A stretch of 64,000 nucleotides of DNA, from the NCBI GenBank assembly GCA_045645485.1, contig JAZRIX010000062.1, forward strand, positions 14,636-78,635, read 5' to 3'. The position numbers and the translations under genes were made by a program. Positions 32,689 through 39,600 of the stretch are shown here, in pieces (the first letter of the stretch is position 1; each line of letters opens with the position of its first letter). The stretch comes from SIG440 sp045645485 (GTDB lineage Bacteria; Bacillota; Clostridia; Monoglobales; Monoglobaceae). Under the pieces are notes generated by a model. It was not told where the DNA came from, did not search any database, and saw only the letters and a program-made list of their open reading frames with translations.

Positions 32689-32766
32689 CCTTTATATGAA
32701 ATTTTTAAGTTTTTTCCATCAGGCTTTACATAATTCACAAAGCAAAAATCATATATAATATCATAT

Positions 32767-33387
32767 TTAACCTTGAAAATTGAGATTATTATCATCCTTG
32801 TAGCCAATTACCTTTGCAGGAACACCGCCCACTATCGCCTTTTCAGGAACATCCTTAACAACAACTGCTCCCGCAGCCGCCAAGCTGTGAGAATGCATTG
32901 TTAAATCTCCGAGAACTTTTGCTCCGCATGTGACCGCAACATTATCTTCCAAAACAGGGTTATATTCTCCTTTATATCCAATTGTTACCTGCTGATATAT
33001 TCTGCAGTTTTTGCCTATCTTTTTTGCACTTATAATTGTTGCAAACCCGTGTTGAATGTATAAACCGCCGCCAATCTCTTTGGTGTATATAAAAAGACTT
33101 CCCATAGGCTTCCACAGGATACGTGCAATGACAAAATGCAATCTGCCCGTCAATGAACCGTTTGGGTGTTTGAAACGATGCTGAAGCAGATTCCGAAATT
33201 CTTTTTTATATGTAAGATACCAATTAAGTGATTCAAACAAATTGAAATTTATCTGTTCAATTTCGTTCCAACGTGCAACATCCTCTTTAATCAAATGTTT
33301 TTGCTTAGAGCATATTGTACATAAATAAACCGGAAGCGTTCTGGGATAATTTATTACTGCAAGCACCCTTCTGCCAATACCTGCCAT
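32767..33387 (-). CDS. CysE/LbH-type hexapeptide acetyltransferase (serine acetyltransferase-like)
   Basis: This 206-aa left-handed beta-helix acetyltransferase has an alpha-helical N-half (about 1-100) with LFIYTKEIGGGLYIQHG (about 97-113), then hexapeptide repeats (IISAKKIGKNCRIYQQVTIG, VTCGAKVLGDLTMHS) and the end VPEKAIVGGVPAKVIGYK. The His in IQHG fits the catalytic site of the SAT group. Such proteins acetylate serine or sugars in surface polysaccharides; its N-half is more like capsular cluster proteins than CysE, so a sugar O-acetyl role is possible. No cysK or polysaccharide genes adjoin it. It lies after the rubrerythrin gene on the same strand. Confidence 0.82.
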   Translation of the reverse strand: MAGIGRRVLAVINYPRTLPVYLCTICSKQKHLIKEDVARWNEIEQINFNLFESLNWYLTYKKEFRNLLQHRFKHPNGSLTGRLHFVIARILWKPMGSLFIYTKEIGGGLYIQHGFATIISAKKIGKNCRIYQQVTIGYKGEYNPVLEDNVAVTCGAKVLGDLTMHSHSLAAAGAVVVKDVPEKAIVGGVPAKVIGYKDDNNLNFQG

Positions 33388-33440
33388 TTCTTATTCCTTC
33401 TTTCCATACAAAACATTATTGGTTAAGAAACAACAACATA

Positions 33441-33473
33441 ATGAGCAAGCAAAAATAAATCTTGCTTGCTCAT
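33441..33473 (-). terminator. Hairpin after the rubrerythrin gene
   Basis: ATGAGCAAGCA/TGCTTGCTCAT perfect 11-bp stem (33441-33451 with 33463-33473), just after the stop at 33485. The T run after it is weak (TATGTTGTTGTTTCTT), so it may attenuate rather than fully stop transcription. Confidence 0.68.
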
Positions 33474-33484
33474 ATATTATTCTA

Positions 33485-34069
33485 TTAGAAATACCGTTTA
33501 AGAAGTCCTTCCAAGCCTTTTCCGTGTCGAGCTTCGTCTCTTGCCATTTCGTGAACGGTGTCATGAATAGCATCAAGACCATTCTTCTTTGCACAGGATG
33601 CTAGATCGAATTTACCCTGTGTTGCACCGTATTCGCAATCAACTCTCCATTTGAGGTTATCCTTTGTCGTAGCCTTCATGTTGGGTTCAAGGTCTTCACC
33701 CAGAAGTTCTGCAAACTTTGCAGCGTGTTCAGCCTCTTCAAAAGCTGCCTTTTCCCAGTAAAGTCCTACTTCGGGATATCCTTCACGATGTGCAATGCGA
33801 GCCATGCAAAGATACATACCAACTTCAGCACATTCACCGTTGAAGTTTGCCATAAGCTGTTCAAAGATGTACTTTTTGTCTTCCTCTGAAATATCAGGGT
33901 TATTCTTTACAGTCTTTCCGTAAACACCGTATTCGTGCTCTGCAGCCAGTGCAGCACCTTCCTGCATTTCCTTAAACTTGTCTGCAGGAACCTTGCATAC
34001 AGGACAAGCTGCGGGAGGAGTATCTCCTTCGTGAACATAACCGCATACTGAACATACAAATTTTTTCAT
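33485..34069 (-). CDS. Reverse rubrerythrin (NADH peroxidase component)
   Basis: This 194-aa di-iron peroxidase scavenges H2O2 in anaerobes. It has the 'reverse' order: N-terminal rubredoxin domain (CSVCGYVHEGDTPPAACPVC, residues about 6-25; CxxC...CxxC) then a ferritin-like di-iron four-helix bundle with Glu/His ligands in GECAEVGMYLCMARIAHREG and EEAEHAAKF, and DEARHGKG near the end. The order distinguishes it from classical rubrerythrin. It is downstream of a PerR/Fur gene in a probable operon, matching peroxide stress control. Confidence 0.93.
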   Translation of the reverse strand: MKKFVCSVCGYVHEGDTPPAACPVCKVPADKFKEMQEGAALAAEHEYGVYGKTVKNNPDISEEDKKYIFEQLMANFNGECAEVGMYLCMARIAHREGYPEVGLYWEKAAFEEAEHAAKFAELLGEDLEPNMKATTKDNLKWRVDCEYGATQGKFDLASCAKKNGLDAIHDTVHEMARDEARHGKGLEGLLKRYF

Positions 34070-34096
34070 AGTAAATTTCCTCCTAAAATAAAGTTT

Positions 34097-34486
34097 TTAA
34101 TTATTAGCATTTTTACATTGCGAACACTTTCCAACAAACATTGTGTAGTGTTCATAAATTTCTCCGTCGAATCTTTCAGCTGCCCATTTGTTAAATTCTT
34201 TAAAGGGTTCCGACTCAATATCAAGAATTTTTCCGCACATATCGCAACATACATGATAGTGAGTATCAGGATTCCCGTCAAAGTGTTCAACGCTGGTGCC
34301 TATGTTCAACTTCTGAATAGTACCGTTTTCGGCAAGCATTGCAAGGTTTCGATAAACCGTGCCAAGGCTGATGTTGGGTATTGTCTTTCTCACTTCGGCA
34401 TAAACCCAATCAGCAGTGGGATGGCACTTTGTTGATTGTACCACTTCCAGTATTGCCTCCCGTTGTCGGCTTCTTTTTTGTACCAT
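34097..34486 (-). CDS. perR: PerR-like Fur-family regulator
   Basis: This 129-aa Fur-family repressor has an N-terminal winged helix (RQREAILEVVQSTKCHPTADWVY) and a GTVYRNLAML helix. The HYHVCCDMCGKILDIE segment holds the first structural-zinc CxxC, and a second CxxC (CSQC) is at the C-terminus. The His/Asp pattern (HFDGNPDTHYH) is that of PerR, which senses H2O2 by metal-catalysed oxidation, rather than Fur. It is the first gene of a perR-reverse rubrerythrin unit. A PerR-box-like site overlaps its promoter, so it probably represses itself. Confidence 0.87.
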   Translation of the reverse strand: MVQKRSRQREAILEVVQSTKCHPTADWVYAEVRKTIPNISLGTVYRNLAMLAENGTIQKLNIGTSVEHFDGNPDTHYHVCCDMCGKILDIESEPFKEFNKWAAERFDGEIYEHYTMFVGKCSQCKNANN

Positions 34487-34519
34487 AATAACAGCACCTC
34501 ATTTCAATATTGATAACTG

Positions 34520-34534
34520 TTACTATTATTATAA
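34520..34534 (-). promoter_or_regulatory. PerR-box-like operator
   Basis: The minus strand reads TTATAATAATAGTAA, matching 12 of 14 defined bases of the Bacillus Per box TTATAATNATTATAA. It overlaps the -10 hexamer of the perR promoter. Confidence 0.68.
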
Positions 34535-34555
34535 CAAAAAAATTTGTTTTGTCAA
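34528..34555 (-). promoter_or_regulatory. Sigma-A promoter of perR-rubrerythrin
   Basis: On the minus strand TTGACA (34550-34555) and TATAAT (34528-34533) with a 16-base spacer; leader about 35 nt. Confidence 0.85.
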
Positions 34556-34611
34556 TACTTTTTCTAAAAAAAATTAAAAAAATTTCCAGTATTATTTTTC
34601 CGTATATGAAT

Positions 34612-34809
34612 AAGGCTGTTTAAAAACAAGTGTTTTTAAACAGCCTTGCAGTCAGGGGATAGGTAATCTGGGAAGTTATCAGCACCTGATTTTAAGCGGC
34701 TGATTTCTGCCCAAACTGAGCCCAAAACCGTGATTTTGGGACACCCGATGGTGTACTGATGTACACCGAGCGGCGAAGTTTTTGCGTTCCAGGCTATTTT
34801 AACATCCCC
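34612..34809. other. Structured intergenic element between perR and the ZIP gene
   Basis: This gene-free stretch holds a 16-bp perfect hairpin (34612-34627 with 34632-34647). A second domain is closed by GGGGAT (34655-34660) with ATCCCC (34804-34809). It encloses CCCAAAA/TTTTGGG (34721-34727/34734-34740) and GGTGTAC/GTACACC (34750-34756/34761-34767). No promoter or T-run that would define its strand was seen. It could be a terminator plus structured RNA, or a dispersed repeat. Confidence 0.5.
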
Positions 34810-34821
34810 ATTCAATCATTT

Positions 34822-35592
34822 TCAAAGAAACAACACAAGACTTATTGCCATAACAAGCATTCCTGCAACCACTCCCCAATTTGCCGTTCCTTCATGTCCG
34901 CACTCACGTGCCGCAGGCAAAAGCTCATCCATAGAAATAAACACCATAATTCCCGCAACAGCAGAAAACACAATGAAATTAATCGTATCATTGAGAAAAG
35001 GCATCAGGATAAGATATCCGATTATTGCCCCCAGAGGCTCCGTAAGCCCTGACAGCAGAGAATACCAAAATGCCTTTTTGCGATTTCCTGTAGCGCAGAA
35101 AACAGGTACTGCCACAGCAACGCCCTCAGGAATATTATGGATAGCAATAGCAACGACAATAGGCAAAGCAAGAGAAGGTGACTGAAGTGCCGACACAAAG
35201 GTTGCAAGACCTTCAGGCAAATTATGCAACGCCAATGCAACCGCAGTTATAACGCCGGTACGCAAAAGCCCTTTATGGTCAGCACCGGCATCTGCAGTTC
35301 CACCTTCAGGAATCAATTTTTCTACAACGGCAACAATTGCCATACCGCAAAAAAAAGCCGCTATATTCAGCACTGTTCCAAGCCTGTCACCGTAAAGACC
35401 GCACAATGCACCGTTCGCCTTTGCAAAAAGCTCAACAAATGAAATGTAAATCATAACTCCGGCAGAAGCTCCCAGCGAAAAGGACAAAAATCTGTTGTTC
35501 ATTTGTTTTCGGAAGAATACAGTCAGCCCGCCCAATCCGGTAGAAAGTCCCGCAACTGCCGTGAGACAAAAAGCAATTACAATACTGTTCAT
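34822..35592 (-). CDS. ZIP-family divalent metal transporter (ZupT-like)
   Basis: This 256-aa membrane protein has about eight helices, starting at ATG 35592 with AAGGATGGG upstream (the longer frame to 35655 has no ribosome site). The paired metal-site motifs ALHNLPEGLATF and AIHNIPEGVAVAV in helices IV and V are diagnostic of the ZIP family. It brings zinc, iron or manganese into the cytoplasm; the metal is not decided by sequence. Its leader has an inverted repeat AGGTG-N6-CACCT (35648-35663) that might be a metal-regulator operator. It stands alone. Confidence 0.93.
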   Translation of the reverse strand: MNSIVIAFCLTAVAGLSTGLGGLTVFFRKQMNNRFLSFSLGASAGVMIYISFVELFAKANGALCGLYGDRLGTVLNIAAFFCGMAIVAVVEKLIPEGGTADAGADHKGLLRTGVITAVALALHNLPEGLATFVSALQSPSLALPIVVAIAIHNIPEGVAVAVPVFCATGNRKKAFWYSLLSGLTEPLGAIIGYLILMPFLNDTINFIVFSAVAGIMVFISMDELLPAARECGHEGTANWGVVAGMLVMAISLVLFL

Positions 35593-35697
35593 TTTACCCA
35601 TCCTTTCAATGTAATAGTTGACGAAACATATAAGTGTTTCCCCGCTAAGGTGCATTTACACCTGTATTATTTTACACAAAAGACGGGATTTTGGTGC

Positions 35698-35750
35698 AAG
35701 AAAGCGGCTATGCCGCTTGCCGCAGGCGGCGGTCGTAGCATTTACGCTTT
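35698..35750. repeat. Dispersed GC-rich inverted-repeat element, copy 2
   Basis: This 53-base segment matches copy 1 at 1986-2038 in 44 of 53 positions by eye. It contains GCCGC...GCGGC and GGCGGTCGTAG. A short GGAAA/TTTCC hairpin follows (35752-35766). It lies between the ZIP leader and the terminator of the next gene. Confidence 0.65.
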
Positions 35751-35776
35751 AGGAAACGTAATTTCCTATTATATAA

Positions 35777-35805
35777 AAAATAACCGGGCAATGCCCGGTT
35801 ATTTT
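35777..35805 (-). terminator. Intrinsic terminator after the acidic Cys-rich protein
   Basis: AAAATAACCGGGC/GCCCGGTTATTTT perfect 13-bp stem with a 3-base loop, nine bases after the stop at 35815, with A and T runs on both sides. Confidence 0.92.
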
Positions 35806-35814
35806 GAGTTATTA

Positions 35815-36234
35815 TTATTCTTCGTCGCATCCGTCGCAGGAATCGCAATCACAGTCACAATCAAAATCAAATTCAATTGTATCACCGCAGGTAGGACAAA
35901 GAATTTCGCCATCCATAAGGTCTTCGGTTGTTATTATAATTTCTTCGCCACAACCCTGACAGGTAATCTGAAATTCATCATCATCGTCACACTCGTCGAA
36001 TTCATCGTATTCATCAAAAACCTCGTTTCCGATAACATCGATTTCTTCTTCAAGGTCATCAAGAGCATCCGCAAAAAAGCCCTGCTCTTCATCAATAGCA
36101 TCTACCTTGTCAGCAATGTCTCCCAAAAAATCAATAATTTCTGAAAGAAGTCTTGCTTCGTCCTTTTCCTTATCTAACTTCATTCCATCTGCCAAACCCT
36201 TGAGGTACGCAGCACGATTTGTCAATTCTGACAT
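35815..36234 (-). CDS. Acidic CD1247-like protein with zinc ribbon and Cys/Asp-rich tail
   Basis: This 139-aa protein starts at ATG 36234 with AAGGAGG eight bases upstream. Residues 1-85 form a highly acidic helical domain (RAAYLKGLADGMKLDKEKDE... DALDDLEEEIDVIG) of the type annotated 'CD1247 N-terminal domain' in clostridia. Then comes a zinc ribbon (CQGCGEE...CPTCGD) and a tail alternating Asp and Cys (DFDCDCDCDSCDGCDEE) that could bind metal. Function unknown; regulator-like or metal-storage roles are guesses. It is downstream of efp with a terminator hairpin in between. Confidence 0.8.
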   Translation of the reverse strand: MSELTNRAAYLKGLADGMKLDKEKDEARLLSEIIDFLGDIADKVDAIDEEQGFFADALDDLEEEIDVIGNEVFDEYDEFDECDDDDEFQITCQGCGEEIIITTEDLMDGEILCPTCGDTIEFDFDCDCDCDSCDGCDEE

Positions 36235-36285
36235 CAAAATTGCCTCCTTAAATAATATAATTCAGATATCCAAGCTTCCAAAAAA

Positions 36286-36311
36286 CGGCTCAAGCCATAT
36301 GGTCCGAGCCG
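36286..36311 (-). terminator. Intrinsic terminator after efp
   Basis: CGGCTC/GAGCCG stem (36286-36291 with 36306-36311), followed in the minus direction by GTTTTTTGG. It is 14 bases after the efp stop. Confidence 0.72.
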
Positions 36312-36324
36312 CCCTGCGCAAATT

Positions 36325-36879
36325 CTAAACTCTAGCGAGATATTCAGAAGTTCTTGTGTCAATTTTTATCATATCGCCTTCGTTGATGAATGCGGGAACA
36401 GTAACCACTGCTCCTGTCTCAACTGTAGCAGGCTTTGTAACGTTTGTAGCAGTATTGCCCTTTACGCCAGGTTCTGTAGCTGTAACCATAAGTTCAACAA
36501 ATGTGGGGGGTTCAACCGCAAAAACATTGCCCTTGTATGAAAGGATCATAACCTTCATATTTTCTTTCACAAACTTAAGCGCATCACCAAGCTCATTTTC
36601 ACTGAGAGGAGTCTGTTCATAATCTTCGTCCATGAAGTAGTACAAACCGCCATCTTCATAAAGATATTCCATTTCTTTTCTTTCAATGTGAGCCTTGGGA
36701 ACCTTTTCTGTAGGATTAAAGCTTCTTTCTACAACACCGCCTGTAACGATGTTCTTCATTTTTGTTCTAACGAACGCAGCACCTTTACCGGGTTTTACAT
36801 GCTGAAATTCAACAACCTGGTAAACGTTGCCTTCAAATTCAAACGTAATGCCGTTTCTGAATTCACCAGCAGATATCAT
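36325..36879 (-). CDS. efp: Elongation factor P
   Basis: EF-P relieves ribosome stalling at polyproline. The 184-aa protein has the three beta-barrel domains: N-terminal KOW-like domain with the post-translationally modified loop KPGKGAAFV (Lys about 32), the central domain with MEYLYEDGGLYYFMDEDYEQ, and the C-terminal OB domain with GNTATNVTKPATVETGAVV. Length is normal. AGGAGG precedes ATG 36879. The usual pepQ or accB neighbours are not present here. Confidence 0.97.
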   Translation of the reverse strand: MISAGEFRNGITFEFEGNVYQVVEFQHVKPGKGAAFVRTKMKNIVTGGVVERSFNPTEKVPKAHIERKEMEYLYEDGGLYYFMDEDYEQTPLSENELGDALKFVKENMKVMILSYKGNVFAVEPPTFVELMVTATEPGVKGNTATNVTKPATVETGAVVTVPAFINEGDMIKIDTRTSEYLARV

Positions 36880-36995
36880 TGGTATTTCCTCCTAATAATT
36901 TTATTCTATCATATATTGTATACTACTATTGCAAAAAAAGCAAGAAAAATTTTTATTATTCATTAAAATTTTTATATGCAACAAGTCCCCTTATT

Positions 36996-38678
36996 CTATA
37001 ACCTATCCTTAAATTCCTGCGGTAACTTCTCCCATTCTACCAAACACGGATGGGTTTTCTTTATCTTATCTCTGACAGTTCCGTATTTATAACCGATAGA
37101 ATACATATAATTTACCCAACGTCTATGCTCAGAAATCATTTTCCTTTCCTTGGTTAATTGCAAGCATTCATATACATTATCAGATATAACAAACGCCTCT
37201 GTGGATTTGAAATTGTCTTCAGATTCAAACATTTCTTTGCTGATTCTGTCCCGATCGCATTTGCCGCACCAATTCGAATGAACATCAATCATCTTTTCAA
37301 TTTTGTCCGGTGCAAAGAACACGTCGTAAGAATATATGGTTTCTATGTCCAGAACAAACTCAATATCACTTGGTTTCTTTGCTTTCAGCATTTTTCCTTT
37401 ATATATATCACTTACTACTGTTTGAATCTTTAATTTTGAATTATTTCCGGCGAGTAATGAGCGTATATCATATGCGGTATTAATATTAAGTTCATCATTA
37501 CCAAGACAGATAAAAGCATAATCTATATTTTCAATTTGTTTTATTTTTTCATCAAAACCAGAGGTTCCCGCCAGATATCCGTCAAATATTTTTATATCAC
37601 AATTAGTAGCCGTATTTTCATCAAAAAATCCCGGGCACTCATGTTCAAAGCGTTCTTTTGCAGTTTCCGATTTATCAAAGGCATATATCTCCGTTTTATA
37701 TCCATCCACCTGTGTATACCAAGCAAAAGTTTTTGCAAATTGTGTACCAATTCTACCCATTCCGACCAACAGCACCTTGATAGTTTTTTCGTCGGAATCC
37801 GAAAAGTGATTATCGCAGAACAGCTCTACTCCTGTTTTACCTATTATTTCCAAAACCAACGAATGGACATTATCAAATCGGTATATGTTTAAATTAGAGT
37901 AATTATGAATTTCAGACAACGCATTATTGCTGTCGAGACATACGTATACATCACGCATTTTTGAGGGTTGTTCCGAATTTATCATGCAATATATATCGCT
38001 CAGATTTTCACTCTCTTTTTCGTTCAAAAGTACATAAGTTATTCTGTTTTTCATCTTCAGTGTTTTTGCATGGAACGATAATATATCCGCTTTTATGCAT
38101 CTTGCATGCATATTTTTTGCTTCTTCCATCATGGATGCTTTTACATTCTCAGAAACACCCGTGAAAATCAAAATGGATTTTCTTTCTTTTTTACGGACAT
38201 CACCCGCCAAAGCAATAGTATAATTATTTAATTCAGAAAAAACATATACCTTTCTTCGCGGAAAAAACAGAATCTTCAAATAAGCGTTAAAATTGTTTGC
38301 ATATGTAAAGATAAACCCAAAGGTTGTCAACGGTGCAACTACGAACAAAAAAGCTCCATAGCAAGCATAAACTGTTCCTATAACTCCATAATCTGATGCA
38401 TACAAATACACATCCTCATAATTCAAGGCAACAACAAAAATACTTATTGCATGATGTATTGACATCAACAATGTTTTTCCTACTCTTTCCACCAACTGTT
38501 CTGATACAAACATTTCAAGATAATATGGTGCATAAAATAAGCTTGCCGCAAAAAACAATCCAATTATGAAAAGTTGAATACCGTTCAAGAAACCGTATAG
38601 CTTTTTTCTTTTATAAAAAAACGAAAAACACGCCCCCAAAAATACAACAAACGAAATTACTGAAAATAATATAAGCAC
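36996..38678 (-). CDS. Membrane protein with two Rossmann (TrkA-N/RCK-like) domains and C-terminal RyR domain
   Basis: This is an unusual 560-aa protein. Start GTG 38678 (GGAGG upstream) is chosen over a longer frame that overlaps the zinc-ribbon gene. About four to five membrane helices lie in residues 1-125. Then a degenerate nucleotide-binding Rossmann fold (KVYVFSELNNYTIALAGDV, SILIFTGV) and a second with the glycine motif KVLLVGMGRIGTQFAK (about 303). The C-terminus EHRRWVNYMYSIGYKYGTVR, with THPCLVEWEKLP (about 510-550), matches the RyR (ryanodine-receptor) domain of bacterial proteins. The plan is channel-like, with nucleotide-sensing domains, but no K+ selectivity motif was seen. It is rich in AAA and ATA codons compared with neighbours, a hint of transfer. 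Confidence 0.78.
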   Translation of the reverse strand: MLILFSVISFVVFLGACFSFFYKRKKLYGFLNGIQLFIIGLFFAASLFYAPYYLEMFVSEQLVERVGKTLLMSIHHAISIFVVALNYEDVYLYASDYGVIGTVYACYGAFLFVVAPLTTFGFIFTYANNFNAYLKILFFPRRKVYVFSELNNYTIALAGDVRKKERKSILIFTGVSENVKASMMEEAKNMHARCIKADILSFHAKTLKMKNRITYVLLNEKESENLSDIYCMINSEQPSKMRDVYVCLDSNNALSEIHNYSNLNIYRFDNVHSLVLEIIGKTGVELFCDNHFSDSDEKTIKVLLVGMGRIGTQFAKTFAWYTQVDGYKTEIYAFDKSETAKERFEHECPGFFDENTATNCDIKIFDGYLAGTSGFDEKIKQIENIDYAFICLGNDELNINTAYDIRSLLAGNNSKLKIQTVVSDIYKGKMLKAKKPSDIEFVLDIETIYSYDVFFAPDKIEKMIDVHSNWCGKCDRDRISKEMFESEDNFKSTEAFVISDNVYECLQLTKERKMISEHRRWVNYMYSIGYKYGTVRDKIKKTHPCLVEWEKLPQEFKDRL

Positions 38679-38724
38679 TTTCTCACCCGCCTCCAATTGC
38701 GTTGCAATACAACTGTATTTTGAT

Positions 38725-39210
38725 TTAACAATAAATAAAGTACAGACTTTGTGTGGAGCCGCCATCTGTCTGATGACTCATACATTGATCCCATACAACA
38801 GTTTTGTCAGGATTTTCTTTTTTCCATTTTTCAAAGGCTGCAGTAACCTTTTCATAACTGCTTCCTATCCATTTCTTCGAAGTGAAATAGCCCATGGTGT
38901 AGTGTTTTGCCCCTGCTTGAGCAGTGTACTTAAATTCCGCTCTGTTTATAACCGTTTCCCATTTGAAAGGATTATTGATATTCATAAAAGCATTTGCACT
39001 GACCGCTTTAATAACAATTTCCTGAGTAGCAAACCACTTATTGATTTGAGCAATATTCCCCTCGTTGTGCGACATACCTCCAAAATTAAACACCTTTGAG
39101 TCAATCTCTGCCGTCAGTTTCTCTGTTTTAACCTGGTTTTGTGCTTTCCCGCAAAACCTGCAGAATAGCGAATCCTCATCAATTGTTTTCCCACAGTATT
39201 TACAAAACAT
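38725..39210 (-). CDS. Zinc-ribbon protein with unknown C-terminal domain
   Basis: The 161-aa protein begins with a zinc ribbon, MFCKYCGKTIDEDSLFCRFCG (CxxC...CxxC). The rest (about 40-161) is a mixed alpha/beta region I do not recognise (NKWFATQEIVIKAVSANAFM, MGYFTSKKWIGSSYEKVTAA), ending in hydrophobic/aromatic LYFIYC. It lies 46 bases upstream of the RyR-domain gene on the same strand, so they may form a two-gene unit. The N-terminal ribbon suggests binding of protein or nucleic acid. Confidence 0.72.
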   Translation of the reverse strand: MFCKYCGKTIDEDSLFCRFCGKAQNQVKTEKLTAEIDSKVFNFGGMSHNEGNIAQINKWFATQEIVIKAVSANAFMNINNPFKWETVINRAEFKYTAQAGAKHYTMGYFTSKKWIGSSYEKVTAAFEKWKKENPDKTVVWDQCMSHQTDGGSTQSLYFIYC

Positions 39211-39498
39211 TTTATTCTCTCCTTTTTGTCACCTCAACAGATCATTTTGACAGAACCAGTATATAACAATACCTTTTAAAAGTCAATTAAATATATTAAG
39301 ATTTCACTCGTGCTACGCTTCAAACATTTACCGTCCATAAAATTTAAAAATTTTTTCATCTTTCGTTTAAAAAATTTTTCTCTATATTTAGTACACAGAT
39401 AAACAAAAAAACGGAATATATGTCGATTACGAAATAAATCGAAAGTCAAAACGAAATAATATCGTAAGTATAGTGCTTTAAAACAGTAAATTTGGGTC

Positions 39499-39527
39499 TT
39501 GACATCCGGACAAAAAAACTATATAAT
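39499..39527 (+). promoter_or_regulatory. Perfect-consensus sigma-A promoter of the aminotransferase gene
   Basis: TTGACA (39499-39504) and TATAAT (39522-39527) with a 17-base spacer. The leader (about 39534-39600) contains a hairpin GCGG-T-GGAAA / TTTCC-T-CCGC (39545-39570) just before the AAGAGG ribosome site. Bases 39211-39498 are AT-rich and hold no other supportable feature. Confidence 0.92.
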
Positions 39528-39600
39528 AATTTCGGAAAAATTAAGCGGTGGAAATATGCCTTTCCTCCGCAATTAAAAATAATGAAAAGAGGTTTTTACT

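Noticed and set aside
38679..38765. N-terminal extension of the RyR-domain gene overlapping the zinc-ribbon gene
   Set aside because: GTG 38678 has a GGAGG site upstream, and the extension has no signal or family match.
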